Source: Vibrio madracius
GTDB taxonomy: Bacteria > Pseudomonadota > Gammaproteobacteria > Enterobacterales > Vibrionaceae
NCBI GenBank assembly: GCA_000695745.1
Contig: ASHK01000174.1
Location: 1-7,854, forward strand
Reading direction: 5' to 3'
DNA: 7,854 bases
The notes under the pieces were generated by a model. That model was given only the letters and a program-made list of their open reading frames with translations. It was not told the origin of the DNA and did no database searches. The position numbers and the translations under genes are program-made. This document shows positions 1 through 7,107 of this stretch, one piece after another; position 1 is the stretch's first letter, and the number at the start of each line of letters is the position of its first letter.

Positions 1-80
1 GGATCTCGATGGTCGTTACGTCTAAGTTTGTGCTCATCGCTATGTCGGGCTTGCCAAATTTGCATGGATTCTAATGGCAT
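1..80 (-). CDS. dGTPase-like HD-domain nucleotide triphosphohydrolase (type 2), N-terminal fragment
   Basis: Only the first 26 codons are present; the gene continues off the left edge. The reading begins at ATG 80..78, preceded at 5 nt by a good Shine-Dalgarno AAGGAG (91..86), which settles the start. The peptide contains IWQARHSDEHKLRRNDHRD, which resembles the conserved N-terminus (W..RHSDEHK.RRDDHR) that I remember for the dGTPase-like type-2 subfamily. Family members hydrolyse dNTPs to the deoxynucleoside plus triphosphate. The HD metal-binding motif would lie beyond the window, so it cannot be checked. The gene starts 18 nt after the corrected yfbR stop, which suggests co-transcription with another deoxynucleotide-degrading enzyme. 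Identification from so short a piece is by motif and neighbourhood only. Confidence 0.7.
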   Translation of the reverse strand, partial: MPLESMQIWQARHSDEHKLRRNDHRD

Positions 81-98
81 CACAACTCCTTGAAGTGG

Positions 99-682
99 CT
101 AACTTATCTCGTCAAGAGAAAGCTCAAAGCTTGGTGCAAAGGTGTTAAGGAAATAGTCCATCTCTTCGGTCTTTTTTCAAGCAACGTTTGATCTAAACGC
201 TTCTTGGCGAGTGCGAACTCATGGTTACCTGCGCTCAACTCCTCAAGGCACTTTAAATAGGCACAGATAGAATCGGCTTGTTTGACGATTTGAGTGTCTT
301 CTTCGTAAGCGTACTCTGAAATTAAGAAAGGCTTGAAATCTTCCTGAAACTCTTCCGGTAACATCGAGAGTAGCTTTCGCTCAGCAGCAGACTCTATTTT
401 CTTGTATTCCTTCGCGATTTCAGGGTTGTAATATTTAACTGGGGTGGGGAGGTCACCAGTCAAAACTTCACTGGTGTCGTGATACATGGCAAGAATAGCA
501 ATGCGTTCTGGGTTAGTGTTGCCACCAAACTTTTTGTTTTTAATGATAGCTAAAGCATGCGCGACAAAGGCAACTTGAAGGCTGTGTTCAGAGATATTTT
601 CGGTTGAAACCGAACGCATTAATGGCCAGCGTTGGATCAGTTTCATTCGAGCAAGGTGAGCAAAAAAGTGACTTTCTTTCAT
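99..682 (-). CDS. yfbR: 5'-deoxynucleotidase YfbR (frameshifted near the 3' end)
   Basis: Cytoplasmic HD-domain phosphohydrolase that removes the 5'-phosphate from deoxyribonucleoside monophosphates; in E. coli it contributes to dCMP turnover and thymidylate supply. The start is ATG 682..680, with AAGGG (697..693) 10 nt upstream, and it aligns with E. coli residue 1. The expected metal and catalytic residues are visible: R18-W19, H33 (SEH), H68-D69 (YHD), E72, D77 and D137 (KQAD). After residue 170 the uninterrupted frame gives an unrelated tail (RPKRWTIS...) ending at 104. The alternative frame gives [20 protein letters not shown] followed by one Ser and a TAG at 101..99, matching the E. coli C-terminus. 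One missing A in the run read from plus-strand T172-177 explains this. The corrected protein is 194 aa (E. coli 199). It lies downstream of alaA, probably in the same transcript. Confidence 0.93.
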
Positions 683-703
683 ACAGCGTAATCCCTTAAT
701 ACT

Positions 704-729
704 AGCGCCGAACTTATTTATTCGGCGCT
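704..729. other. Intercistronic hairpin between alaA and yfbR
   Basis: A perfect 9-bp GC-rich inverted repeat, AGCGCCGAA (704-712) and TTCGGCGCT (721-729), flanks an 8-nt AT-rich loop. It lies 37 nt past the alaA stop and about 6 nt before the putative yfbR Shine-Dalgarno on the minus strand. No T-tract follows on either strand, so it does not meet the usual form of an intrinsic terminator. It may act as an mRNA 3'-end stabiliser, a processing site or a weak attenuator. That role is inference; only the inverted repeat is seen. Confidence 0.55.
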
Positions 730-766
730 TATTAAGAATAGGCTTTATAGCAGTGTTATGAAAGAG

Positions 767-1980
767 TTACTGACTATATGTGCTCAAGAATTTTTCAAAT
801 CGACCGATCGCCATTTCCAGATCTTCGATATGTGGCAACGTGACGATGCGGAAGTGATCCGGTTTAGGCCAGTTAAAGCCAGTGCCTTGCACCAGAAGTA
901 CTTTTTCCTGTTTCAAGAAATCTAGCACCATACGTTGGTCATCTTTGATGCTGTACATCTTGGTGTCGATCTTCGGGAATAAATACATGGCGCCTTTGGG
1001 CTTAACGCAAGAGATGCCTGGGATTTGAGTAATCAACTCATAGGCTTTATCTCGCTGCTCCAACAAACGACCGCCTGGCAAGATAAGTTCGTTAATACTC
1101 TGATAGCCACCTAATGCGGTTTGAATCGCATGTTGCATTGGAACGTTCGCGCACAAACGCATAGAAGCGAGCATCTCAAGACCTGCAATATAACCTTTAG
1201 CGTATTCTTTAGGTCCGGTCATAAACATCCAACCACCGCGGAAGCCACAAACGCGGTATGACTTAGATAGACCGTTAAAGGTCACAACTAAGACGTCTTC
1301 TGTTAGGGTAGCAACCGAAGTGTGAGTCGCACCGTCGTAAAGAATTTTGTCGTAGATTTCATCGGCGAAGATGATTAACTTGTGCTGGCGAGCAATTTCG
1401 ACCACTTCAAGCAAGAAATCGCGGCTATACACTGCTCCCGTTGGGTTATTCGGGTTGATCAGTACGATACCGCGTGTCTTTGGTGTGATTTTCTTCTTGA
1501 TATCGTCTAGGTCAGGGTACCAGTCAGCCTGTTCGTCGCATAGGTAATGCACAGGCTACCGCCGGAAAGAGAAACGGCCGCAGTCCACAACGGATAGTCA
1601 GGAGCGGGAACTAACATTTCATCTCCGTTGTTTAACAGAGCCTGCATCGCCATTACAATAAGCTCCGACGCACCGTTGCCGATGTAGACATCCTCAACGT
1701 CTAGGCTACGAATCCCTTTACGTTGATAATGTTGAACCACAGCCTTGCGAGCGGAGTATATACCTTTGGAATCACAATATCCTTGAGATGTTGGTAGATT
1801 CCTGATGACATCGACTAGTATTTCATCAGGGGCGTCAAAACCGAATGGGGCTGGATTACCGATATTGAGTTTCAGTATTTTATGTCCCTCTTCTTCCATG
1901 CGCTTAGCATGTTTGAGTACAGGGCCCCTAATGTCGTAGCAGACATTATCGAGTTTTGACGACATCTCGATATTTTTCAT
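767..1980 (-). CDS. alaA: Alanine aminotransferase AlaA, PLP-dependent class I/II (frameshifted)
   Basis: Glutamate-pyruvate aminotransferase that makes alanine from pyruvate in the cytoplasm. The start is ATG 1980..1978, with AGGA (1992..1989) 8 nt upstream, and it aligns with E. coli AlaA residue 1. The 5' piece (residues 1-142, to about 1555) contains the NIGNPAPFGFDAPDE and GNGASELIV motifs. The 3' piece holds NPNNPTG, FADEIYDKI (D207), GLSKSYR with the PLP-binding lysine (K240 in the corrected numbering, the same as E. coli) and the carboxylate-binding arginine in FRIVTLP (about R378). The two pieces are in different frames. Adding one base in GG 1554-1555 (minus strand AGCCTG to AGCCCTG) gives ...SLSGGSPVHYLCDE and a protein of 404 aa (E. 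coli 405). It is divergent from menF. The family is near certain; whether the frameshift is real cannot be told from the sequence. Confidence 0.94.
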
Positions 1981-2084
1981 TGTTATATTCCTAAAAAATC
2001 GGTTATTTCTTTACTAAATTACACTAAATCGTCTTTTGAAAGAATAAAAATCTACATAAAGTGAAGGTTAAAGATTTGATATGA

Positions 2085-2109
2085 GTTAGGTGGTAATGAG
2101 CCACTTAAC
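2085..2109. repeat. Imperfect inverted repeat in the alaA-menF intergenic region
   Basis: GTTAGGTGG (2085-2093) and CCACTTAAC (2101-2109) form nine pairs, one of them G-T, around a 7-nt spacer. It sits about 23 bp upstream of the candidate menF -35. No T-run follows it, and neither neighbouring gene ends here, so a terminator is unlikely. The symmetry and position fit an operator or a DNA-bending site. No regulator can be named from the sequence. Confidence 0.4.
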
Positions 2110-2132
2110 ATTGCGAGCAATTAAAGCGTGTG

Positions 2133-2159
2133 TTGCTTGATCTATGTAGTTGGTATAAA
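2133..2159 (+). promoter_or_regulatory. Candidate sigma-70 promoter for the men operon
   Basis: TTGCTT (2133-2138) and TATAAA (2154-2159) are separated by 15 bp, shorter than ideal. An overlapping alternative is TTGGTA (2150-2155) with TATATA (2174-2179), an 18-bp spacer. Either would give a short leader before the TTG start proposed for menF at 2209. Both are matches by eye in an AT-rich region and could be chance. Confidence 0.35.
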
Positions 2160-2208
2160 TAGAGTATCTCGTGTATATAAGATTAAAAGTTACAGTTTTG
2201 AGGTTGAT

Positions 2209-3500
2209 TTGTCTCATTTAACAAAAAGCTATCACTCAGTTGTTGAAAAACTAGAGCGTGCGCCACAAGGCACTAAGCGTCTAGAACAAGAACTAATGGG
2301 TCCGCCAAAGACTCACTGCATAGACTGGTTGGACGCTCAGCCTCATTATCCCAAGTTCTACTGGCAGTCGCGAGACACCCGTGAAGAAGTGGTCGCACTC
2401 GGCCAGTTGCACACATTTTCTGAGCCGGCCCAGCTTACACCATTTTGAGTGATAACCAGCGAGTTTGGGGTGGCCGTTCTTTTGACGGTCATTCTGAGAA
2501 AAATCGTCGCTGTATGTCTGCGTTTTTCTTTTTACCTCAAGTCGAATTGATCCGTTTCGATGATGGCTGGCGCCTCGCGGTCAACATTGGAATGAGCAAA
2601 GAGGTCTCGATCCGAGCATTAAAGCAGCTGGTTGCCGACGCAAAAGAATTAGCACCACTTGCAAGCGACATCGTCTCTCTACGTCATACGCCAGAGAAAG
2701 CGCAATGGTGTGAATTGGTTGAGGACGTGTTGGAAGGCATTGAGCAAGACAAGTTTAAGAAAGTCGTGTTGGCTCGTAAAACTTGTGTCGATCTTAAACA
2801 TTCAATATCTCCAGCGCAGCTACTCAAAGCGAGTTACATTCAAAATCATCATAGCTTTCACTTCCTGATGGCGTTGTCTCCGGAACATGCCTTTGTTGGT
2901 TCCACTCCTGAGCGTCTGTATCGACGAGTTGGGCAGGAGTTGGAAACAGAAGCCTTAGCCGGAACTATTGGCCGTGGTGGGAATGCGGCTCAAGATATGG
3001 AACTGGCAAACTGGCTTACTCAAGACCATAAAAACATCAATGAAAACCAATATGTCGTTGATGATATCCTGCACAGTCTATCGCCTCACTCAGAACAAGT
3101 GCATTTAGAGAGTGAGCTTCGTTTGGTGCGACTACGTAAAGTTCAGCACCTTAAAAGAAACATCTTGGCGCATTTACATCAAGGCATTAATGGTGTGCAG
3201 TTATTGCAAGCCTTACAGCCTACCGCAGCGGTGGCTGGACTACCTAGAGCGGAAGCCATGCAGTACATCCACGACAATGAACCGTTTGCTCGAGGCTGGT
3301 ATGCAGGTTCGGTGGGCTATCTAAGCCATGAAAAAGCAGAGTTCTGTGTCGCAATACGAAGCGCGCTGCTCGTTAAGGATGAATTGCAACTCTTTGCTGG
3401 TGCTGGGATTGTTCCGGGCTCCATTGCGGACCATGAGTGGCAAGAATTGGATAAAAAGATGTCTACATTGCTGAGCTTAATTTCCGACCAACCTCATTAG
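2209..3500 (+). CDS. menF: Menaquinone-specific isochorismate synthase MenF (frameshifted)
   Basis: Converts chorismate to isochorismate, the first step of menaquinone synthesis; a Mg-dependent member of the chorismate-binding family. I choose TTG 2209 as start: GAGG (2200-2203) lies 5 nt upstream and it gives 430 aa once corrected (E. coli 431). The in-phase ATG at 2128 would add 27 unconserved residues. The first 75 codons include YPKFYWQSRD, equivalent to E. coli YPQFYWQQRN. The frame then breaks after CAG 2431-2433 and ends at TGA 2446-2448. Adding one G gives ...SEPAQAYTILSDNQRVWGG and joins the remaining 351 codons. Key residues in the corrected numbering are K185 (FKKVVLAR; E. coli base K190) and E235 (STPERL; E. 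coli acid E240). The substrate-binding core has TEALAGT, LRLRKVQHL-like, QPTAAVAGLPR and FAGAGIVPGS, and Glu residues in NENQYVV and EWQELDKK. First gene of the operon. Confidence 0.93.
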
Positions 3501-3510
3501 GTGTTGCCTC

Positions 3511-5226
3511 ATGAGCTACAACCAAGCTGCTTTAAATAGAGTTTGGACTGAAATCATGATGGAAGAGCTTTATCGCCAAGGGGTAAAACACGTTTGTATT
3601 GCGCCTGGTTCACGTTCAACGCCACTGACTCTTGAAGCTGTCGAGCATCCCCATTTAAAGGTTCATACCCATTTTGATGAACGTGGTTTAGGGTTTTTAG
3701 CCTTAGGTCTTGCGAAATCCAGTCAATCGCCAGTGGCAGTCATTGTCACCTCAGGTACCGCGGTGGCAAATTTACTGCCAGCGGTGGCTGAATCGCGACT
3801 GACGAAAGAGAAGTTAGTATTGTTGACCTCTGATCGTCCAATTGAACTGGTGCAATGTGGAGCGAATCAGGCCATTGATCAACTGGGTATTTTTTCCCAG
3901 CATGTAACTGAGGCAGTGAATCTGCCATCACCTTCCACTCAGGTTCCAGCAGCATGGTTACTGTCGACAATCGACCATGCCTTCTCGCTTCAAGAAAAGC
4001 GCGGCGGTAGTATTCATTTTAACTGCCCTTTCCCCGAGCCTCTTTATGGCGGTGAAGACAAAACGGCATTTTCTGACTATGTGCAAAGCATCGCCAAATG
4101 GCGAATGGCATCGACGTGTTTCGTTGAATATCCTTCTCCAGCTGCGGTTGACTACGTTGCCCAGATTAACGCTCTCAATCTGAGTAACCGAAAAGGCGTG
4201 ATCATAGTTGGCAGTGTATCCCTGGCCGTGGCGCAACAAGCCGGGCTACTGGCACAGCAGTTCGGTTGGCCACTCCTTTGTGATCCACAGTCGGGTATAG
4301 GTGGCGATTGGCAGCGTTACGATATTTGGCTTCAGAATCCACAAGCATCAGATCTATTGTCACAAGCCGATACTGTGCTGCAGGTCGGAGCAAGGCTGGT
4401 GTCTAAACGGCTAAACGCATGGCTGAAGTCACACGCTCAACATAGCGAATATCTGCTCTTAAGCGAGTTTGACGACAGACTCAACCCAGACCATGTGACA
4501 TTAAGGCACTACCAAGTCAACATCGAACAGTGGTTAGAATCCGCACTGCGTACGTGCAAACATAGTCAACACGCAGGGTGGGGCGATGAGCTGAAATCAT
4601 GGTCGGGATTAGTCCCAAAATTAGCGCCAACTCGAAGTCACCTTACCGAGTTTGATGTCGCGTGCAGTATTGAACGACTGCCAAACGATATTAATTTGTT
4701 TTTAGGCAATAGTCTTATCGTTAGGCTGGTAGATATGCTGGCCAATCCAAAAGGGATTGAAACCTACAGCAATCGGGGCGCTTCAGGGATTGATGGTTTG
4801 GTTGCCTCGGCAAGCGGTGTTCATCGAGATAAGGGCCGTTCTACCGTTTTATATTTGGGCGATACATCGCTGTTATACGACTTAAACTCTTTGTCTCTCT
4901 TTACTCACACCCAAGCACCTTGTGTTATTGTCGTCACTAACAACGATGGCGGTGCTATCTTTGACATGCTACCCGTCCCACAAGATAAAAAAGTTCGCTG
5001 CTACCAAATGCCTCACGGTTTGCGTTTTGAACATGCAGCGGCTCAATTTGGGTTGGGCTATTGTACGGTCAAATCACGCCAAGATCTCGATGCCCAAATA
5101 CAGCAACACTTGGTCAGCGGACAAGGCTCACTATTAATTGAAGCTGTCACAGCCAGTGATGAAGTCGCTGATATGATTCGTCAACTTGGTCGCGACATCA
5201 GTTCGTTTCAGACTCATGCTTCATAG
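3511..5226 (+). CDS. menD: SEPHCHC synthase MenD (2-succinyl-5-enolpyruvyl-6-hydroxy-3-cyclohexene-1-carboxylate synthase)
   Basis: ThDP- and Mg-dependent enzyme that decarboxylates 2-oxoglutarate and adds the resulting succinyl semialdehyde unit to isochorismate. It is an intact 571-aa frame (E. coli 556). The start ATG 3511 lies 10 nt after the menF stop, and its Shine-Dalgarno AGGTG (3499-3503) overlaps that stop codon, so translation is probably coupled. The N-terminal Pyr domain has APGSRSTPLT (S34, R35) and HFDERGLG with the ThDP-activating E57, followed by TSGTAVANLLPA. The middle domain (about 185-360) is poorly conserved, as usual for the family. The C-terminal PP domain has GNSLIVR (S401, R405), YSNRGASGIDG (R422) and the ThDP-Mg motif GD 450-451 ... 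DLN 457-459 ... NNDGG 477-481. These match the E. coli active-site residues R33, E55, S391, R395 and R413. Confidence 0.97.
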   Translation: MSYNQAALNRVWTEIMMEELYRQGVKHVCIAPGSRSTPLTLEAVEHPHLKVHTHFDERGLGFLALGLAKSSQSPVAVIVTSGTAVANLLPAVAESRLTKEKLVLLTSDRPIELVQCGANQAIDQLGIFSQHVTEAVNLPSPSTQVPAAWLLSTIDHAFSLQEKRGGSIHFNCPFPEPLYGGEDKTAFSDYVQSIAKWRMASTCFVEYPSPAAVDYVAQINALNLSNRKGVIIVGSVSLAVAQQAGLLAQQFGWPLLCDPQSGIGGDWQRYDIWLQNPQASDLLSQADTVLQVGARLVSKRLNAWLKSHAQHSEYLLLSEFDDRLNPDHVTLRHYQVNIEQWLESALRTCKHSQHAGWGDELKSWSGLVPKLAPTRSHLTEFDVACSIERLPNDINLFLGNSLIVRLVDMLANPKGIETYSNRGASGIDGLVASASGVHRDKGRSTVLYLGDTSLLYDLNSLSLFTHTQAPCVIVVTNNDGGAIFDMLPVPQDKKVRCYQMPHGLRFEHAAAQFGLGYCTVKSRQDLDAQIQQHLVSGQGSLLIEAVTASDEVADMIRQLGRDISSFQTHAS

Positions 5227-6070
5227 TCAGTTTATTCAAGCACAAAAAGGAAAAGCCGGTGGAAAACCTCTCGTGGTGTTTCTGCACGGCTTTTTAGGTG
5301 CGGGCGATGACTGGAAAGCGGTGAAGGACTATTTGAGCGGTTACGATAAACTATTTATCGATTTACCTGGACATGGCGAAAGCCACTCGATCCAAAGCAC
5401 AAGTTTTGATGCCGTTTGCGGATTGATTCACTCAAGCGTACTAGAATGTATTGAAACACAAAAGCAAAGTGCCACAAGACCGATATGTTTGGTAGGCTAT
5501 TCATTGGGCGCTAGGCTTGCGATGTACTTTGTGACGGAGTATCACAAAATCCAGAGCCACCTGACTCCAGTTTTAGTGGCGGGGCTTGTCATTGAGGGCG
5601 GTAATTTTGGCTTGGACTCACAGGCAGCACGTCACGCTAGGCTTGCCAATGATCTAGCATGGTCAGAGCGATTCAAAAATGACGATATTGCAGAGGTTTT
5701 AAGCGATTGGTATCAACAACCGGTCTTTTCTTCCTTAAATCATGAGCAAAGACAACATTTGATTGCCAAACGAAGTGTTAACCTTGGTGATAAGTTAAGT
5801 CAGATGCTGATGTCGACATCGTTAGCCCATCAACCGGATCTACTGCCCCAGATACGGCAGCTGCAATTCAGTAATGGCAGTCGGCCTTTGTATATCACAG
5901 GCGAACGAGACAAAAAATTTACTGCTCTAGCAAAACAAAGCCATCTTGATTGTCAGATCATTATGGGTGCTGGGCATAATGTACACAAAGAGCAGCCTGA
6001 AGCCTTTGCTTCGGTGCTACTTGGTTATCTAGAACAAATGGGTGAAAGCCCGAGAGAAAAATTGGAATAG
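5216..6070 (+). CDS. menH: SHCHC synthase MenH, alpha/beta hydrolase fold
   Basis: Removes pyruvate from SEPHCHC to give 2-succinyl-6-hydroxy-2,4-cyclohexadiene-1-carboxylate (SHCHC). I start at ATG 5216, where MLHSQ aligns with E. coli MILHA. This overlaps the 3' end of menD by 11 nt and has no visible Shine-Dalgarno, which points to translation coupled to menD. The catalytic triad is visible: S96 in the nucleophile elbow GYSLGA, D232 in GERDKKF and H254 in GAGHNVH. Other family motifs are FLHGFLG (oxyanion region), DLPGHGES, VIEGGN and SDWYQQPVFSSL. At 284 aa it is longer than E. coli MenH (252). The extra length comes mainly from an insertion before the nucleophile elbow (about 78-90), a few residues after it, and a polar C-terminal tail (EQMGESPREKLE). 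The frame is open throughout. Confidence 0.95.
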   Translation: MLHSQFIQAQKGKAGGKPLVVFLHGFLGAGDDWKAVKDYLSGYDKLFIDLPGHGESHSIQSTSFDAVCGLIHSSVLECIETQKQSATRPICLVGYSLGARLAMYFVTEYHKIQSHLTPVLVAGLVIEGGNFGLDSQAARHARLANDLAWSERFKNDDIAEVLSDWYQQPVFSSLNHEQRQHLIAKRSVNLGDKLSQMLMSTSLAHQPDLLPQIRQLQFSNGSRPLYITGERDKKFTALAKQSHLDCQIIMGAGHNVHKEQPEAFASVLLGYLEQMGESPREKLE

Positions 6071-6073
6071 AGC

Positions 6074-6937
6074 ATGGCTAAAACAGTTGGACTAACAGAA
6101 GAAGAACTTTACGCGCCAGTGAATTGGGCTGACGTAACCGGCGATTTCGAAGAGATTCAGTACCACAAATCTGAAGACGGTATCGCGAAGATTACGATTG
6201 CCCGTCCTCAAGTTCACAATGCATTCACCCCAAGAACGGTCAACGAAATGATCAAAGCGCTAGCGGATGCTCGTTATGATGAAAGTGTTGGTGTGATCAT
6301 TCTTACTGGTTTAGGTGAAAAAGCTTTCTGTTGCTGGTGGTGACCAAAGTGTTCGTGGCGACTACGGCGGCTACCAAGATGACTCAGGCACACATCACCT
6401 AAATGTCCTAGACTTCCAACGTCAAATCCGTACTTGTCCTAAACCAGTTATTGCTTCTGTAGCTGGCTGGGCAGTGGGTGGCGGTCATGTTTTGCATATG
6501 ATGTGTGACCTAACGATTGCCGCGGAAAATGCTCAGTTGGCACTGGTCCGAAAGTAGGTTCCTTTGATGGTGGTTGGGGTGCGTCTTATATGGCTCGTAT
6601 CGTTGGCCAGAAAAAAGCACGCGAAATCTGGTTCTTATGCCGTTTTTACGATGCACAAGAGGCGTTAGATATGGGACTCGTTAACACAGTCGTGCCGCTT
6701 GAAGATCTGGATAAAGAAACCGTCCGTTGGTGCCGTGAGGTACTTCAACATAGTCCAATGGCGCTTCGTTGCCTGAAAGCAGCTCTGAACGCGGACTGTG
6801 ATGGTCAAGCTGGCTTACAAGAGCTAGCAGGTAACGCAACGATGATGTTCTACATGACTGATGAAGGTCAGGAAGGGCGTAACGCATTTAATGAAAAGCG
6901 TCGTCCAGACTTTAATAAATTCCCAAGAAACCCATAA
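6074..6937 (+). CDS. menB: 1,4-dihydroxy-2-naphthoyl-CoA synthase MenB (two frame disruptions)
   Basis: Crotonase-fold enzyme that closes the naphthoquinone ring of OSB-CoA by an intramolecular Claisen (Dieckmann-type) condensation. The start ATG 6074 lies 3 nt after menH, with GGA (6064-6066) as a weak ribosome site. The N-terminal piece runs through [23 protein letters not shown] and GEKAFC. The frame then shifts because of one extra base in 6331-6333, so the oxyanion-hole SGGDQ motif (E. coli G86) continues in the next frame with [19 protein letters not shown] and [17 protein letters not shown] second lesion at 6537-6542 returns to the first frame at [16 protein letters not shown] (E. coli S161, D163) and runs to [11 protein letters not shown]. 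Corrected length is 287-288 aa against 285 in E. coli. Conservation up to both breaks and beyond them argues for a functional gene read imperfectly. Confidence 0.93.
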
Positions 6938-6946
6938 ACATTGGTA

Positions 6947-6969
6947 CCAAGGCATGTCTTTTGCCTTGG
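6947..6969 (+). terminator. Terminator-like hairpin after menB
   Basis: A perfect 8-bp inverted repeat, CCAAGGCA (6947-6954) and TGCCTTGG (6962-6969), has a 7-nt loop. It starts 9 nt after the menB stop. No immediate U-tract follows; a looser T-rich stretch, TGTTGTTTT, begins about 6 nt later (6975-6983). It could cause partial termination or protect the upstream mRNA from 3' decay, lowering menC relative to menB. Full termination is unlikely because menC, the next gene of the pathway, follows on the same strand without a clear promoter. Confidence 0.45.
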
Positions 6970-7053
6970 CGTCATGTTGTTTTGGCCATATTTAGATACA
7001 TTTTATCCTCAATTACTGCGAGTAAATTTGGAACTCTTGAATCGAAATGTGGC

Positions 7054-7107
7054 CTAAATGCGGTGTATTTAGCGTCGCTGACGGGCTCGTGGTTTGTGTC
7101 AGCGGCG
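7054..7107 (+). other. Two abutting hairpins in the menB-menC spacer
   Basis: CTAAAT (7054-7059) pairs with ATTTAG (7067-7072) around a 7-nt loop. Directly next to it, CGTCGCTGAC (7073-7082) pairs with GTCAGCGGCG (7098-7107) over 10 pairs, including one G-U, around a 15-nt loop. The second stem ends 28 nt before the menC start, leaving the menC ribosome site outside it. Together with the hairpin at 6947-6969, most of the 198-nt gap between menB and menC can fold. Apart from these hairpins I see no gene in the gap. An open frame that crosses it (6961-7233) has no recognisable family and overlaps menC. Confidence 0.45.

Larger units (their letters stand above)
1981..2208. promoter_or_regulatory. 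Divergent alaA / menF control region
   Basis: This 228-nt AT-rich stretch separates two divergently transcribed units, so it must carry promoters for both, or leaders fed by them. The first 30 nt next to alaA hold its ribosome binding site. I see no convincing consensus -35/-10 pair for alaA. On the menF side there are candidate promoter hexamers (2133-2159) and an imperfect inverted repeat (2085-2109), listed separately. E. coli alaA is Lrp-responsive, so a similar input is possible here, but no clear Lrp site is recognised. An open frame from ATG 2128 through this region is in phase with menF but shows no family similarity before about residue 27. Confidence 0.6.

Noticed and set aside
1501..1560. 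Programmed frameshifting in alaA, menF or menB
   Set aside because: No slippery heptamer with a following pseudoknot or internal Shine-Dalgarno is evident at these sites, and these families are not known to use recoding; sequence error is simpler.
2128..2208. N-terminal extension of MenF from ATG 2128
   Set aside because: The extra 27 residues show no family similarity, the ATG has no good ribosome site and lies within candidate promoter sequence; TTG 2209 has a well-placed GAGG and gives the usual length.
3746..4393. Several open frames opposite or out of phase with menD
   Set aside because: They lie wholly inside the intact menD gene, are short, and have no family features; they are shadows of its codon pattern.
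5186..5215. Upstream TTG start for menH at 5186
   Set aside because: It would add ten residues (MVATSVRFRL) without counterpart in E. coli MenH and deepen the overlap with menD; ATG 5216 aligns with the family start.
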